A DNA stretch of 64,000 nt, from assembly GCA_029194665.1 (NCBI GenBank), contig JARFXO010000010.1, forward strand, positions 1 to 64,000, in the 5' to 3' direction. Source of the stretch: Nitrospira sp. (GTDB lineage: Bacteria > Nitrospirota > Nitrospiria > Nitrospirales > Nitrospiraceae). Under the pieces are notes generated by a model, which was given only the letters and a program-made list of their open reading frames with translations, did no database searches and was not told the origin of the DNA. Of this stretch, positions 35,320-45,082 are shown piece by piece (position 1 is the first letter of the stretch; each line of letters begins with the position of its first letter). The position numbers and the translations under genes are program-made.

Positions 35320-36395
35320 GACACGAGGCCGTGAAGACTCAACAGATAGGAGCCATCATGTCGGGGCTACTGGTGTGGAGTGGTCTTCTCGGTTCAGCCG
35401 GTGGGGAAACTCTTCAATCCTTCGATCAGTCGCGGATGCCGTCGCCGTTAATGATCTCGGAACGACAGGAACAATCCGCAGCCAGCGTACAGGCATTAGT
35501 GATCGGCGGAAACGGTGTCATCTATGCTGGATCATTCGGGCACGGAATTTTCCGAACGGTGGACCGAGGAACAACATGGATTCGGGTGGGACAGGGCATC
35601 ACTGATCCGTTTATTTTGAGTTTGGCCTGCTCGAAAAATGGTGCAATCTATGCCGGTACATTTCGTGGTGGAGTGTTTCGTTCGCGTGATGAAGGGGCTA
35701 GCTGGCAGCCGATCAATGCTGGGCTCAAACGACTGGAGATCAAGGCCTTACTGGTAGTGGACCATGAACTATTCGCCGGAACCGGAGACGGCGTGTATCG
35801 TCTGCACGCCTCCGAAGATCATTGGACGCCTGTGACGACAGGGCTGGATGATATTCTGGTCCATGCGGTCGTTCGCGCTGCGGACGGAACACTATTCGCA
35901 GGGACGTCCGGGAAGGGCATCTTTCGGTTCAGCCCTCGCTCAACCGGTTGGGTGCGTATGCAGCAGGGGCTGAAGGATCACGAGGGGATGACCGAAAATT
36001 TCATTCGTGTTTTGGCGATTGATCAGGACCAGAGTATTTTTGCCGGCACGTTCGACGGCGGGGTCTTTCGTAGTGCCGACGGCGGACTGACGTGGCGCCC
36101 GATCAGCCGGGCACTGCCTAACGATTCTATCCGAGGCATTGTGCTCAGCGACCAAGGATTGGTTGTCGCGACCGGGAACGGGATTTTTAAGACCGTAGAT
36201 AAGGGAACACGATGGATTCCCCTTAATAAGGGGCTGACCAACCTTGCAATTCAAGTGTTGATCGGATCTGGTGAGAAAGGACTCTATGCAGGGACCAGCT
36301 CAGGGGTCTTCCGCAGCGATGACGGTTTGTCGTGGGTGGGCGTTAATCAAGGATTGGAAGCGGAGATGGCGCCGCCGCCGTTTCTCTTTCGATAA
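35316..36395 (+). CDS. BNR/Ycf48-like beta-propeller repeat protein
   Basis: A 359-residue protein made of about six repeats of the type IYAGTFRGGVFRSRDEGASWQPINAGL, the sortilin/BNR/Asp-box pattern (S/T-x-D-x-G-x-T/S-W). It should fold as a beta-propeller. A hydrophobic start (IMSGLLVWSGLLGSAGG) suggests export or anchoring. Photosystem-assembly Ycf48 and exported sensors have the same repeats; the role here is unknown. Translational coupling to tatC (ATGA) is notable. Confidence 0.85.
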   Translation: MRHEAVKTQQIGAIMSGLLVWSGLLGSAGGETLQSFDQSRMPSPLMISERQEQSAASVQALVIGGNGVIYAGSFGHGIFRTVDRGTTWIRVGQGITDPFILSLACSKNGAIYAGTFRGGVFRSRDEGASWQPINAGLKRLEIKALLVVDHELFAGTGDGVYRLHASEDHWTPVTTGLDDILVHAVVRAADGTLFAGTSGKGIFRFSPRSTGWVRMQQGLKDHEGMTENFIRVLAIDQDQSIFAGTFDGGVFRSADGGLTWRPISRALPNDSIRGIVLSDQGLVVATGNGIFKTVDKGTRWIPLNKGLTNLAIQVLIGSGEKGLYAGTSSGVFRSDDGLSWVGVNQGLEAEMAPPPFLFR

Positions 36396-36415
36396 CCGCA
36401 GAAAGGATATCTGCA

Positions 36416-36934
36416 ATGGCTGATGTAGACGGGCAGACACGGGCAACGATCGCCGTGACGAGTAAGGGGAAAGCGATGGGAGAAATCGTGCTGAAGTTTT
36501 TCCCGGACGTGGCGCCCGACCACGTCAACAACTTCGTCAAGCTTTGCCAAGAGGGATTTTACAATGGGACGACGTTTCATCGCGTCATCCCCGGTTTCAT
36601 GATTCAGGGAGGAGACCCCAACAGTAAGAATTCCGATCGTTCATCCCACGGAATGGGCGGACCTGGTCATAAGGTGAAGGCGGAGTTCAACAGTACGCCG
36701 CACAAGCGAGGCATTGTGTCCATGGCGCGCGCGAACGATCCGGATAGCGCGGGGTCACAGTTCTTTATTTGCGTTGCAGACGCCAATTTCCTCGACTGGC
36801 AATATACGGTCTTCGGCGAGGTGGTCGCCGGAATGGAGGTTGCCGACCAGATCGTCAATTTGAAGCGCGATGGGCGGGACAATCCCCTGGAGCGCGCGGA
36901 GATGACGGTGACGATCAGCAAAGCTGGAGGCTGA
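36416..36934 (+). CDS. ppiB: Cyclophilin-type peptidyl-prolyl isomerase
   Basis: A 172-residue single-domain cyclophilin that catalyses proline cis-trans isomerisation in folding. Diagnostic segments are FHRVIPGFMIQGGDP (catalytic Arg and Gln, about residue 58), SMARANDPDSAGSQFFI and FLDWQYTVFGEV. It has no signal peptide, so it is cytoplasmic. It is 20 bases after the propeller gene in the same run. Confidence 0.93.
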   Translation: MADVDGQTRATIAVTSKGKAMGEIVLKFFPDVAPDHVNNFVKLCQEGFYNGTTFHRVIPGFMIQGGDPNSKNSDRSSHGMGGPGHKVKAEFNSTPHKRGIVSMARANDPDSAGSQFFICVADANFLDWQYTVFGEVVAGMEVADQIVNLKRDGRDNPLERAEMTVTISKAGG

Positions 36935-36949
36935 GGCAGAAGGTCAAAC

Positions 36950-37660
36950 ATGCCGTTGAACTTCCGTTGTCTGATCTTAGCCTTGACCTCAGCCTTCCTG
37001 CTGGTCGGTTGTGCCATTCCTCAAGTTCCATCACGGATTGTCTATGAGGACCCGGTCAATTACGTGCGACTGGAAGAGGACGCTGGTGTTCTGGCTGAAT
37101 GGCCTCCAAGTCATCATGCCCATCCCATCACGATAGAGCCGGGACAGGTACGCGAGATTCTGTCAGGCCTGAAGGTGCGAGAACATCGGATTGCGATGCA
37201 ACGGTGGATCCGTGGCGAGGCTGAGCTCGTTGCAGCCTTCACCGATGAGGAACTGGGGATCTTGTCTGTGCGGATATCGGAGGCGCTAGCGGAGGCAAAG
37301 TATAACGAACGTGTCACATTCTATTTGAGTCAACCGCAAACATTGACGAGACGAATCATCACGACGGGCGGCCTCTACGTTCATGGAACGGAACTGCATA
37401 TCCTTCTGGGAAACTGGCGGATCCTTTACGGCATTCCGGCTTATGGGATGATCTATGATCGGCGTTACCCTATGCGGCCGACTGCGGCGAAGGGATTCGA
37501 TTTGCTCTTTCAACCTCCCGAAGCTGTGATTCCGGTGAAGAGCAGCCTGCTGGACGGAATTTTGGCCAATGCGAAGGACGAACTCATCATCGATTTGACC
37601 AAGCTCGATCCTCCAGATCCGGGGGTTTCTCTCATACATACGGTGTTGTCTGAATCCTGA
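36950..37660 (+). CDS. Putative lipoprotein of unknown function
   Basis: A 236-residue protein with a lipoprotein signal (LALTSAFLLVGC, Cys about residue 21). The mature part (NYVRLEEDAGVLAEWPPSHHAHPITI, then RRIITTGGLYVHGTELHILLGNWRILYG) does not match a family I recognise. It starts 15 bases after the cyclophilin stop and ends the forward gene run, facing the convergent glycosyltransferase. It is probably envelope-located. Confidence 0.8.
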   Translation: MPLNFRCLILALTSAFLLVGCAIPQVPSRIVYEDPVNYVRLEEDAGVLAEWPPSHHAHPITIEPGQVREILSGLKVREHRIAMQRWIRGEAELVAAFTDEELGILSVRISEALAEAKYNERVTFYLSQPQTLTRRIITTGGLYVHGTELHILLGNWRILYGIPAYGMIYDRRYPMRPTAAKGFDLLFQPPEAVIPVKSSLLDGILANAKDELIIDLTKLDPPDPGVSLIHTVLSES

Positions 37661-37746
37661 ATCGCTGTGTGAACGACCGCGGGCGGCACGGCATTCTATT
37701 TGATACGACGAGAGGTCGCTCGAAGGAAAGGAGGTAGAGAAAAGCC

Positions 37747-38745
37747 TTACCGACCAGGTGGACCCCAAAGATTCATTTTAGGTACCTCAATCAAGGCTTC
37801 GACGATGGACTGCCAGCCGAGTTTGCTGTGGCCTTCAATGCGATCGCAAAAACGGATGGGTAATTCTTTCACCTCCGCACCGAGCTGCAGTGCCCGCCAA
37901 GCCAATTCGACTTGAAAGATGTATCCTTTCGCCCGGATGGTCGCAAGGTTCATCCGCGCCAAGAGCTCACGGCGATAGCAGCGGAATCCTCCCGTCCAGT
38001 CGTGGATGGTCGAACCCAGGAAGAGGCTGACGTAGGCATTCCCGCAGCGAGAGACGAAGCGACGACTTGCATTCCAGTTTTCGGTCCCCCCGCCGGCCAC
38101 ATAGCGACTCCCAATCACTAGGTCGGCAGTCCGGCTGCGGTTTACGAGGCGAGGCAGATCCCAGGGAGCATGGCTGAAGTCGCAATCCATTTCGAGGATG
38201 AGGCTGTAACTGCGCTGCAGCGCCCACTGGAAGCCTGCAAGATAAGCCGGTCCAAGCCCTTCCTTTTTCGTCCGGTGCAGGACGTGGACATGTCCATGCT
38301 TGTAACTGAGCCGATCGGCTAACTCCCCGGTTCCGTCCGGCGAGTTATCATCAACGATCAAGATATCGGTCACAAGATATTGGCTGATCGCCGGGACAAG
38401 CGCCTCAAGGTTGGTACGTTCATTGTAAGTCGGGAGGACAATAACGATCGATTGTTTGAAATCGAACGGTGAGGCGGGGATGAGCTGTTTACCTGCCGCC
38501 GATTGGGAATACTCAAGGTACAGGTTTCCCATATCATGGCGGCTGACGGCAATGCGCGCACTGTCGGCGCCTCGGGCGATCAGCTCCTCGGCAAGATCGA
38601 AGTCCGAGACGGCGTATGCTTCATCTGGGCTTAGCGCTTTGAGAGGAAGGACACAGTTGCTCTTGCTGACGGGACAGTAGCGTACGGCAGGTGCTAGAGT
38701 CTTCTCTCTCGATAATGGTAGCGAGAGTGATTCGCCAGTGGGCAT
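37747..38745 (-). CDS. Family 2 glycosyltransferase (polyprenol-phosphate mannose/glucose synthase-like) with N-terminal extension
   Basis: A 332-residue enzyme. Residues about 98-330 are a GT2 domain of the dolichol-phosphate mannose synthase type: IVIVLPTYNERTNLEALVPAI, ILIVDDNSPDGTG (nucleotide and metal binding DD), EMDCDFSHAPWDLPRL, DLVIGSRYVAGGG, GGFRCYRREL. It would transfer a sugar from NDP-sugar to a polyprenyl phosphate at the membrane. The first 95 residues are an extension absent from typical members and include a CPVSKSNC segment; I do not recognise it. There are no C-terminal membrane helices. ATG at 38745 has no strong ribosome site. Confidence 0.88.
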   Translation of the reverse strand: MPTGESLSLPLSREKTLAPAVRYCPVSKSNCVLPLKALSPDEAYAVSDFDLAEELIARGADSARIAVSRHDMGNLYLEYSQSAAGKQLIPASPFDFKQSIVIVLPTYNERTNLEALVPAISQYLVTDILIVDDNSPDGTGELADRLSYKHGHVHVLHRTKKEGLGPAYLAGFQWALQRSYSLILEMDCDFSHAPWDLPRLVNRSRTADLVIGSRYVAGGGTENWNASRRFVSRCGNAYVSLFLGSTIHDWTGGFRCYRRELLARMNLATIRAKGYIFQVELAWRALQLGAEVKELPIRFCDRIEGHSKLGWQSIVEALIEVPKMNLWGPPGR

Positions 38746-38939
38746 AGGGAGTTCTCATAGAACCAGATGCGGAGATGGGCGGCATTGTAAACGACAGGGG
38801 ATACCCGTGCAAGCCGAAGTCTATCCGGTTGGCTAGGCCCGCTGCCGCGCGTTTTGACAGCGCGGGAACGGCTATGCTACAGTCCGCGAACTGTCGATAT
38901 TTCAGGTCATTCTTTCCTTAATTTCTTGAGGAACACCGT

Positions 38940-40298
38940 ATGGGCGGGACAGAGGCGCATGTAGTTATCGTGGCAGGAGCGGGACCGGCTGGAATGGCCG
39001 TTGCCAGTGCGCTTTCGAAGGTCGGTCACGAAATCATTATTCTCAACCGTGATATCAAATTCGGCGGATTGGCTGAATACGGGATATTCCCTTCAAAGCT
39101 CAAACTCCGTGGCGGTCTCAAGAAGCAGTATTGGGAACTTCTTCAACAGAAGAACGTCCATTATTTTGGGAACGTCTCCATCGGGAACGGAAAGGACCTC
39201 ACGGTCGAAGATGTGCGCGGGCTGGGTGCAAGCGCAGTTGTCTTTACGATCGGTGCGCAGGGAACCAAGGCCATTGGCGTCGAGGGAGACTCGGCGCAAG
39301 GCGTCTTTCACGCAAAAGATGTGGTCTATCACTTCAATCGTTTACCGGGGTTTGGCGACCGCCCATTTGAAATGGGGAAACATGCAGCAGTGATCGGGGC
39401 GGGAGATGTGATGGTGGATATTGCCCACTGGTTGATCCGTTACAAGAAGGTTGAGATGGTCACGGCAATTGTCAGGCGGGGACCTGTGGAACGTAAGTAC
39501 AACCCAAAGGAGATTCGCAGTATCTGTGCCAATATGGACATCGCGGGAATCAAAGCCGAGTTTGAACGTATCAAGGACCGTCTCGTCAAGGTTGGCCAGA
39601 ATCCCGATGAAGTCTTGAAGGCATTTACCGACGAATTTACCAAATGCGAGCCGAAGGTATCCGCGACGAAGATGGGATTTCGGTTTCTCGCGTCGCCGAA
39701 GCGTATTCTGGTCGACAGCGATAATCGGGTTCGCGGACTTGAAATGGAAGATAACCGGCTCGACCCGAAAGGTGAAGATACCGTCGCTGTGGGTTTGAAG
39801 CAGCACTACGAATTTCCCTGTGATTCGGTCGTTTTTGCCGTCGGGGACAAGGTGGATGAGGCGGTCGGTCTACCCTATAAGAACGGTGTGTTTTCCACGA
39901 ACCCAAATAACACCGGTAATGATCCCGATGATGCGCTCTTTCAGGCCTACGATGAATCTACCGGCAAGGTGATGGAGGGCGTATTTTTGGCCGGTTGGGC
40001 ACGAAAAGCGAGTGAAGGCCTTGTCGGTGTCGCGAAGCGTGACGGTGATTGGTGTGCCGAAGTCGTTGAGCGCTATCTGACGGCCAAGAGCGGCAATGAC
40101 GCCAAGATTGTCCTTGCGCACTTGCACTCGCTTCTCGGAAAGCGGCAAAGTCGCCCGGTCGATGTGAATGGCTTGCGAGCACTCGATGTGGCGGAACGCT
40201 CGTTCGCTGGGAAAGTCGACTGCATCGGAGAGTTCAAATTTTCAGCAAATCAGGACATGCTCAAACACATTGAGGAGGCGAGAGCCTACACCAGTTGA
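38940..40298 (+). CDS. FAD/NADP oxidoreductase, adrenodoxin-reductase / ferredoxin-NADP-reductase-like
   Basis: A 452-residue flavoprotein with an FAD motif VIVAGAGPAGMAVASAL at the N-terminus and an NADP motif AVIGAGDVMVDIAHW around residue 148, in the arrangement of adrenodoxin reductase, FprA and the GltD subunit. The cysteine pair of thioredoxin reductases and the N-terminal Fe-S cluster of GltD are absent. It probably moves electrons between NADPH and ferredoxin, useful to an autotroph that needs low-potential ferredoxin. GAGGAAC precedes the ATG. No ferredoxin gene is adjacent; it is convergent with nadK. Confidence 0.82.
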   Translation: MGGTEAHVVIVAGAGPAGMAVASALSKVGHEIIILNRDIKFGGLAEYGIFPSKLKLRGGLKKQYWELLQQKNVHYFGNVSIGNGKDLTVEDVRGLGASAVVFTIGAQGTKAIGVEGDSAQGVFHAKDVVYHFNRLPGFGDRPFEMGKHAAVIGAGDVMVDIAHWLIRYKKVEMVTAIVRRGPVERKYNPKEIRSICANMDIAGIKAEFERIKDRLVKVGQNPDEVLKAFTDEFTKCEPKVSATKMGFRFLASPKRILVDSDNRVRGLEMEDNRLDPKGEDTVAVGLKQHYEFPCDSVVFAVGDKVDEAVGLPYKNGVFSTNPNNTGNDPDDALFQAYDESTGKVMEGVFLAGWARKASEGLVGVAKRDGDWCAEVVERYLTAKSGNDAKIVLAHLHSLLGKRQSRPVDVNGLRALDVAERSFAGKVDCIGEFKFSANQDMLKHIEEARAYTS

Positions 40299-40310
40299 AG
40301 AGCAACGTCT

Positions 40311-41171
40311 TCAGCCATGACCCCATTTCAGTTTTTCCCGCAACACTTCATAATAGTGGCTTTCTGGAAATCTGATCAATCTCGTCCGGTAGTCTGAAGC
40401 CTGAATCACTGCCGTATCGCTCTGTGTCATGGCCACGCCGACTTGCCCATCGAGTGTGGCCATTGATCCCTCATCTTTACTCGTCAACGTCACTTCAATG
40501 ACGACATCGCCTTGTACGATCAACGGGCGATGCGTCAAGGTGTGCGGACAGATAGGGGTCAAGATGAGTGCCTGGAGGGCGGGGTTCATGATGGGGCCTC
40601 CAGCAGAGAGGGAGTAGGCGGTAGAGCCTGTCGGTGTGCCGATGATCAGGCCGTCACCGCGTAGGGTGGTCACCAACTGGCCTCCTATGGCGATCTGTAG
40701 TTCGATCATACGAGCGAGGGTGCCTTTACTGATGACGACATCATTGAGTACGATTCCTCGCGCGACCGTTTCTCCGTGCCGATGAACGTGCGTCGTTAAC
40801 ATCAGTCGTTCATCGAGAGTGAAGTCGTTGGCGAACACTCGTTCCAGCGACGGATAGAGGTTGTCCAGCCGCACCTCGGTTAAGAACCCGAGCCCGCCCA
40901 TGTTGACCCCTAGGATAGGAATACTCCGTTCAGCTGCTAGTCGTGCTGCACTCAGAATGGTTCCGTCGCCGCCCAGGACCAACAGCACATCGGCCTTTTC
41001 GGCGAGCTGAGTTTTCTGAATTCCGCCCGGTTCATTCAGCAAGCTTGCTGAGGTCGTGTCGAGAAGGACATTGATGCTACGGGCTCGGAGCCACGCAACG
41101 ACCCCGAGCAACGTGGTTTTGACTTCGGGGAACTTGGGTTTGGTGAGAATCCCAATACTTTTACTTTTCAT
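40311..41171 (-). CDS. nadK: NAD kinase
   Basis: A 286-residue ATP-dependent enzyme phosphorylating NAD to NADP. The GGDGT motif (LLVLGGDGTILSAA, about residue 68), NMGGLGFLTEV, NDVVISKG and GTPTGSTAYSLSAGGPI are all present. Single gene, separated by 12 bases from the convergent flavoprotein gene, which itself uses NADP. Confidence 0.96.
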   Translation of the reverse strand: MKSKSIGILTKPKFPEVKTTLLGVVAWLRARSINVLLDTTSASLLNEPGGIQKTQLAEKADVLLVLGGDGTILSAARLAAERSIPILGVNMGGLGFLTEVRLDNLYPSLERVFANDFTLDERLMLTTHVHRHGETVARGIVLNDVVISKGTLARMIELQIAIGGQLVTTLRGDGLIIGTPTGSTAYSLSAGGPIMNPALQALILTPICPHTLTHRPLIVQGDVVIEVTLTSKDEGSMATLDGQVGVAMTQSDTAVIQASDYRTRLIRFPESHYYEVLREKLKWGHG

Positions 41172-41334
41172 GGATCGCGTCTGCGTGAACGGAGCAAAAG
41201 GGTGACGATTGTATCGGGATCCTTCTTTTTATGTCAACGCAGGGCCAAGCGCATCCAAGAGTCGTCATGTGGTAAGAAAAAACAACGAGCGATGTTTGTT
41301 GTGAGTGTCACGCCGTTTTGTTATCCGCTCAACC

Positions 41335-41363
41335 TTGACTCTCAAGAATACTGTGGTTAAAAT
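41335..41363 (+). promoter_or_regulatory. Sigma70-type promoter for clpC
   Basis: TTGACT (41335-41340) and TAAAAT (41358-41363) are separated by 17 bases, a near-consensus housekeeping promoter. It lies about 70 bases ahead of the clpC ATG. I found no CtsR or CIRCE operator nearby. Confidence 0.65.
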
Positions 41364-41432
41364 TAGGCCAAGGTTTTTCAACGGTTTTGCTCGAACGCGG
41401 CCAGGATTCGCAGTCACGAGTAAGGAGGCAGG

Positions 41433-43859
41433 ATGTTCGAACGATTCACGGACAAAGGTCGAAAGATCATCATTCTCGCGCGCGAGGAAGCCGAGCGACA
41501 CCAGAACGACTATCTAGGGACTGAACATCTCGTCTTGGCCATACTTCGTGAGTCCGACGGCATTGCTCTTATGATTTTGAAAAAGATGGGGCTTTCTACA
41601 GAGCAGATCAGGCTAGAAATCGAGCGAAATCTGCCTGGTGGAGGGACCACCATGACGTTCGGGGAGATTCCCTTTAGTCCACGCGTCAAGAAGGTCATTG
41701 AATACGGCGTCGAAGAAGCTCGACTGCTGGGCCACAATCACATCGGCAGCGAGCATCTTCTTCTCGGCCTTCTTCGTGAAGAAGAAGGCATAGGTGGAAA
41801 GATTCTTCGCAGTCTGGGCGCAAATCTGCTGACGGCACGGCAGTTGACCGTGACGTTTCTCCGGAAGTCGGCTCCGCGCGAGCGGGATCGGAAGAGTAAT
41901 ACTCCGGCTCTCGACGAATTCGGCCGTGATCTGACCCAGTTGGCCCAAGAAGGTCAACTGGATCCCGTGATCGGCAGGGCTGATGAAATTGAGCGTGTAC
42001 TGCAGATCCTCAGTCGAAGGAGCAAGAATAACCCTGTGCTGATCGGTGAATCTGGTGTTGGAAAAACCGCCATCGTGGAAGGGCTTGCGCAGCGGATTGT
42101 TCAATCTGAAGTTCCGGACAATCTGCTCTCTCGTCGGGTCATCGCCCTGGATCTAGGTTCGTTAGTAGCCGGTACCAAATACCGCGGGCAGTTCGAAGAA
42201 CGTCTCAAGGTCGTGATGAAGGAGATTGTCCAAGCCGGCAATATCATCATTTTCATCGATGAGCTGCATACGCTGGTTGGGGCAGGAGCTGCGGAGGGGT
42301 CCATCGATGCCTCCAATATGCTGAAGCCGGCCTTGTCGCGCGGCGAGATCCAATGCATTGGGGCCACGACGTTGGATGAGTACCGAAAACATATTGAAAA
42401 AGATGGCGCGTTGAAACGGCGATTCCAGCCGATACACGTTCAGCCCCCCAACCTCGACGAAACTGTCCGTATTATTCAAGGGCTTCGAGACCGATACGAA
42501 GAACATCACGGGGTGGAAATCACGGAAGACGCCATTATCGAGGCCGTCAAGTTGTCCGATCGATACATCACCGACCGGTTCCTCCCGGACAAGGCGATCG
42601 ATTTGATCGACGAAACCGGGTCACGGGCGAAGCTCCAGACCTATGCGCTCCCTTCCGAATTGAAAGCAATGGAGCAAGAGCTAAAGAAGGTGTCGCGGGA
42701 GAAGGAACTCTCGATCTCCATGCAGAATTTCGAGGAAGCCGTACGGCATCGTGAGGAAGAAGAGAGGCTGCGTAAGCTGCTCGACGAATCCAAGCGAGAA
42801 TGGAAAAAGAACCAGGAGAAGAGTAAGCCTGTGATCGGCAAGGAGGATGTCGCTTACGTTGTCTCAAAAATGACCGGTATTCCGCTCTTTAAGCTGGAGG
42901 AAGAAGAGTCCAACAAGCTCTTGCGCATGGAAGAATTTCTCCATAAACGAGTCGTCGGTCAAAACGAGGCGATCTCGGCGGTCGCTCGCGCCATCCGTCG
43001 ATCTCGTGCCGGCTTGAAGGAAGCTCGGAAACCGATCGGTTCGTTCATTTTCTTGGGACCGACGGGCGTGGGCAAGACGGAACTGGCCAGGACGTTGGCC
43101 GAGTTTCTGTTCAACAGTGAAGATGCGTTGATTCGTGTCGATATGTCCGAATATCAGGAGAAGTTTACGAGTTCTCGACTCTTCGGTGCCCCTCCCGGTT
43201 ATGTGGGGTATGAAGAGGGGGGACAGTTGACCGAGAAGGTTCGCCGTCGGCCTTATTCCGTCGTGTTGTTCGATGAAATCGAGAAGGCGCATCCGGATGT
43301 GTTCAACGTCCTGCTCCAAGTATTAGATGACGGCGTGTTGACTGATAGTCTCGGGCGAAAGGTTGATTTCAAGAACACGGTCGTCATTATGACGTCCAAC
43401 ATCGGGACGAAATTGATTCAGAAGGGTGTTTCCCTCGGTTTCCAGAGCACAGAAAGCGAAGCCGCCCGACGGAAGAAGGAAGAAGTGCTCGGAGAACTTC
43501 GGAAATCGTTCAGTCCAGAATTCCTGAACCGGATCGATGAGATCGTGATTTTCCATCAATTAGAAAAAGAACAGCTCTATAGCATCCTGGATATCCTTCT
43601 CCGTGAGTTGAACCTCCGCCTCATGGAGAAAGGGATTGAGATTGAGGTCGACGACGAAGTCAAGCAGTGGCTCATCAAAGAGGGCTATGAGCCGTTGTAC
43701 GGAGCAAGGCCAATGCGGCGGGCTATTCAACGTGCCATCGGAGACCCGCTCTCCGATGAGCTGATCAGGGGGCGTTTTAAAGAAAGCCACAAGGTGAAAG
43801 TGGTTCTGCGGGACGGAGCTCCGACATTCATCGAACAGGAGGCAATGGCCGAAGTCTAG
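41433..43859 (+). CDS. clpC: ATP-dependent Clp protease ATP-binding subunit ClpC
   Basis: An 808-residue AAA+ unfoldase that feeds proteins to ClpP. In order: two N-terminal Clp repeats ([20 protein letters not shown], then [17 protein letters not shown]), the first ATPase with GESGVGKTA (about 210), the UVR/M region ([19 protein letters not shown], about 430) that marks ClpC, and the second ATPase with GPTGVGKTE (about 545), DMSEYQEKF and [13 protein letters not shown]. It is a single-gene unit bracketed by a recognisable promoter and terminator. No mcsA/mcsB arginine-kinase genes accompany it, unlike in Firmicutes. Confidence 0.97.
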   Translation: MFERFTDKGRKIIILAREEAERHQNDYLGTEHLVLAILRESDGIALMILKKMGLSTEQIRLEIERNLPGGGTTMTFGEIPFSPRVKKVIEYGVEEARLLGHNHIGSEHLLLGLLREEEGIGGKILRSLGANLLTARQLTVTFLRKSAPRERDRKSNTPALDEFGRDLTQLAQEGQLDPVIGRADEIERVLQILSRRSKNNPVLIGESGVGKTAIVEGLAQRIVQSEVPDNLLSRRVIALDLGSLVAGTKYRGQFEERLKVVMKEIVQAGNIIIFIDELHTLVGAGAAEGSIDASNMLKPALSRGEIQCIGATTLDEYRKHIEKDGALKRRFQPIHVQPPNLDETVRIIQGLRDRYEEHHGVEITEDAIIEAVKLSDRYITDRFLPDKAIDLIDETGSRAKLQTYALPSELKAMEQELKKVSREKELSISMQNFEEAVRHREEEERLRKLLDESKREWKKNQEKSKPVIGKEDVAYVVSKMTGIPLFKLEEEESNKLLRMEEFLHKRVVGQNEAISAVARAIRRSRAGLKEARKPIGSFIFLGPTGVGKTELARTLAEFLFNSEDALIRVDMSEYQEKFTSSRLFGAPPGYVGYEEGGQLTEKVRRRPYSVVLFDEIEKAHPDVFNVLLQVLDDGVLTDSLGRKVDFKNTVVIMTSNIGTKLIQKGVSLGFQSTESEAARRKKEEVLGELRKSFSPEFLNRIDEIVIFHQLEKEQLYSILDILLRELNLRLMEKGIEIEVDDEVKQWLIKEGYEPLYGARPMRRAIQRAIGDPLSDELIRGRFKESHKVKVVLRDGAPTFIEQEAMAEV

Positions 43860-43899
43860 TGTCCTTTGTGATCGTTCAGATTCTCATACAAGCCTTGGC

Positions 43900-43937
43900 G
43901 GCCTCTGTGGCTGATTGCTGCAGGGGCCGTTTTGTTA
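43900..43937 (+). terminator. Rho-independent terminator after clpC
   Basis: GGCCTCTG (43900-43907) pairs with CAGGGGCC (43921-43928), one G-T wobble, around a 13-base loop. GTTTTGTTA follows. It lies 40 bases after the clpC stop. It also covers the upstream TTG (43932) that could otherwise start tsaD, favouring the later ATG at 43968. Confidence 0.65.
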
Positions 43938-43967
43938 TTCAATGTCATCCTGCTGCTTCGTAACGAG

Positions 43968-45071
43968 ATGTGTTCACACTCCAATCGGCCAGAATTTCAA
44001 CCTGAAGCTCAATGGTGTCCGAGCCCGGTTCTTGGCATCGAGTCTTCATGCGACGAAACAGCTGCAGCCGTACTCAGTTGTGAAGGAGCAGTGCTTTCCA
44101 ACGTCGTGTCTTCACAAGTGGCCGTCCATGAAAAATTTGGTGGCGTCGTCCCAGAGTTAGCCGCGCGAGCTCACCTTGGGAAGATCGACATGGTGGTCAG
44201 AGAAGCCTTGGCGACAGCCCAAGTCTCGAAACATACTCTCGGGGCCATAGCCGTCACCCAGGGACCTGGATTGGCTGGAGCGCTTTTGGTAGGAGTTAAT
44301 TATGCAAAAGCCTTGAGCTACGGGTTAGGTATTTCGATCATCGGGGTCAACCACCTACAGGGACACATCGCCTCTGCATGGCTCGCCGACCCCATGTTTC
44401 CGCCGTCCTGCATTGTGCTGGTTGCATCGGGTGGCCATACCCACCTCTATCGGCATGGAGTCGGTGGCCTGTGTATCCTACTAGGACGCACTCGCGACGA
44501 CGCCGCTGGTGAGGCGTTCGACAAGGGGGCCCAGATGCTTGGTTTGGGATATCCGGGTGGACCAGCTATTGATCAAATCGCACGTTCCGGTGATGTACAG
44601 GTCTTTCGATTCCCTCGATTTCACCGGGCAAAGAACAGTCTTGAGTTCAGCTTCAGTGGTCTCAAGACGGCTTTGTTGTATAAGTTACGAGAGCTAGGTG
44701 GTCCTCTGCGCTCTCAACTGGTCGCCGACTTGGCGGCCGGCTACCAAGAGGCTATTGTGCAGGTTTTGGCCACGAAGGCCTTCGCTGCCCTCAAGCAGTC
44801 GAACCTGGCTGCGCTGGCTGTCGTGGGAGGGGTTTCGGCTAATTCGCGGTTGAGAACCGTGCTGAACGAGCGCGCGGCACGTGAAGATATTCGCCTATTG
44901 CTGCCGCCCATTGAGTATTGTACCGACAACGCTGCCATGATTGCCTCAGCGGGGCGCCAGTTGCTGATGAACGGAGAACGACCATTTGTAGATTTCGACA
45001 TCAGCCCGTCTGAGAGATTCGTGACGATTCATAAAGCAGACCGAGCGAATGTCGGTTTCTCTAGTGGATAA
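43968..45071 (+). CDS. tsaD: tRNA N6-adenosine threonylcarbamoyltransferase TsaD
   Basis: A 367-residue (from ATG 43968) catalytic subunit of t6A37 synthesis. It shows VLGIESSCDETAAAV at the N-terminus, VTQGPGLAGALLVGV, the metal ligands in NHLQGHIASA, LVASGGHTHLY, the DAAGEAFDKGAQMLGLGYPGG loop and VGGVSANSRLR. A frame extends to a TTG at 43932, but that codon lies inside the clpC terminator stem region, so I chose the ATG. About 20 residues still precede the usual start, so an even later start is possible. TsaB is encoded at 32.9 kb. Followed 11 bases later by hflX. Confidence 0.94.
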   Translation: MCSHSNRPEFQPEAQWCPSPVLGIESSCDETAAAVLSCEGAVLSNVVSSQVAVHEKFGGVVPELAARAHLGKIDMVVREALATAQVSKHTLGAIAVTQGPGLAGALLVGVNYAKALSYGLGISIIGVNHLQGHIASAWLADPMFPPSCIVLVASGGHTHLYRHGVGGLCILLGRTRDDAAGEAFDKGAQMLGLGYPGGPAIDQIARSGDVQVFRFPRFHRAKNSLEFSFSGLKTALLYKLRELGGPLRSQLVADLAAGYQEAIVQVLATKAFAALKQSNLAALAVVGGVSANSRLRTVLNERAAREDIRLLLPPIEYCTDNAAMIASAGRQLLMNGERPFVDFDISPSERFVTIHKADRANVGFSSG

Positions 45072-45082
45072 GGAGAAAGCCA

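Noticed and set aside
43932-43967. Upstream TTG start for tsaD
   Set aside because: It lies in the clpC terminator and adds non-family residues; ATG at 43968 preferred.
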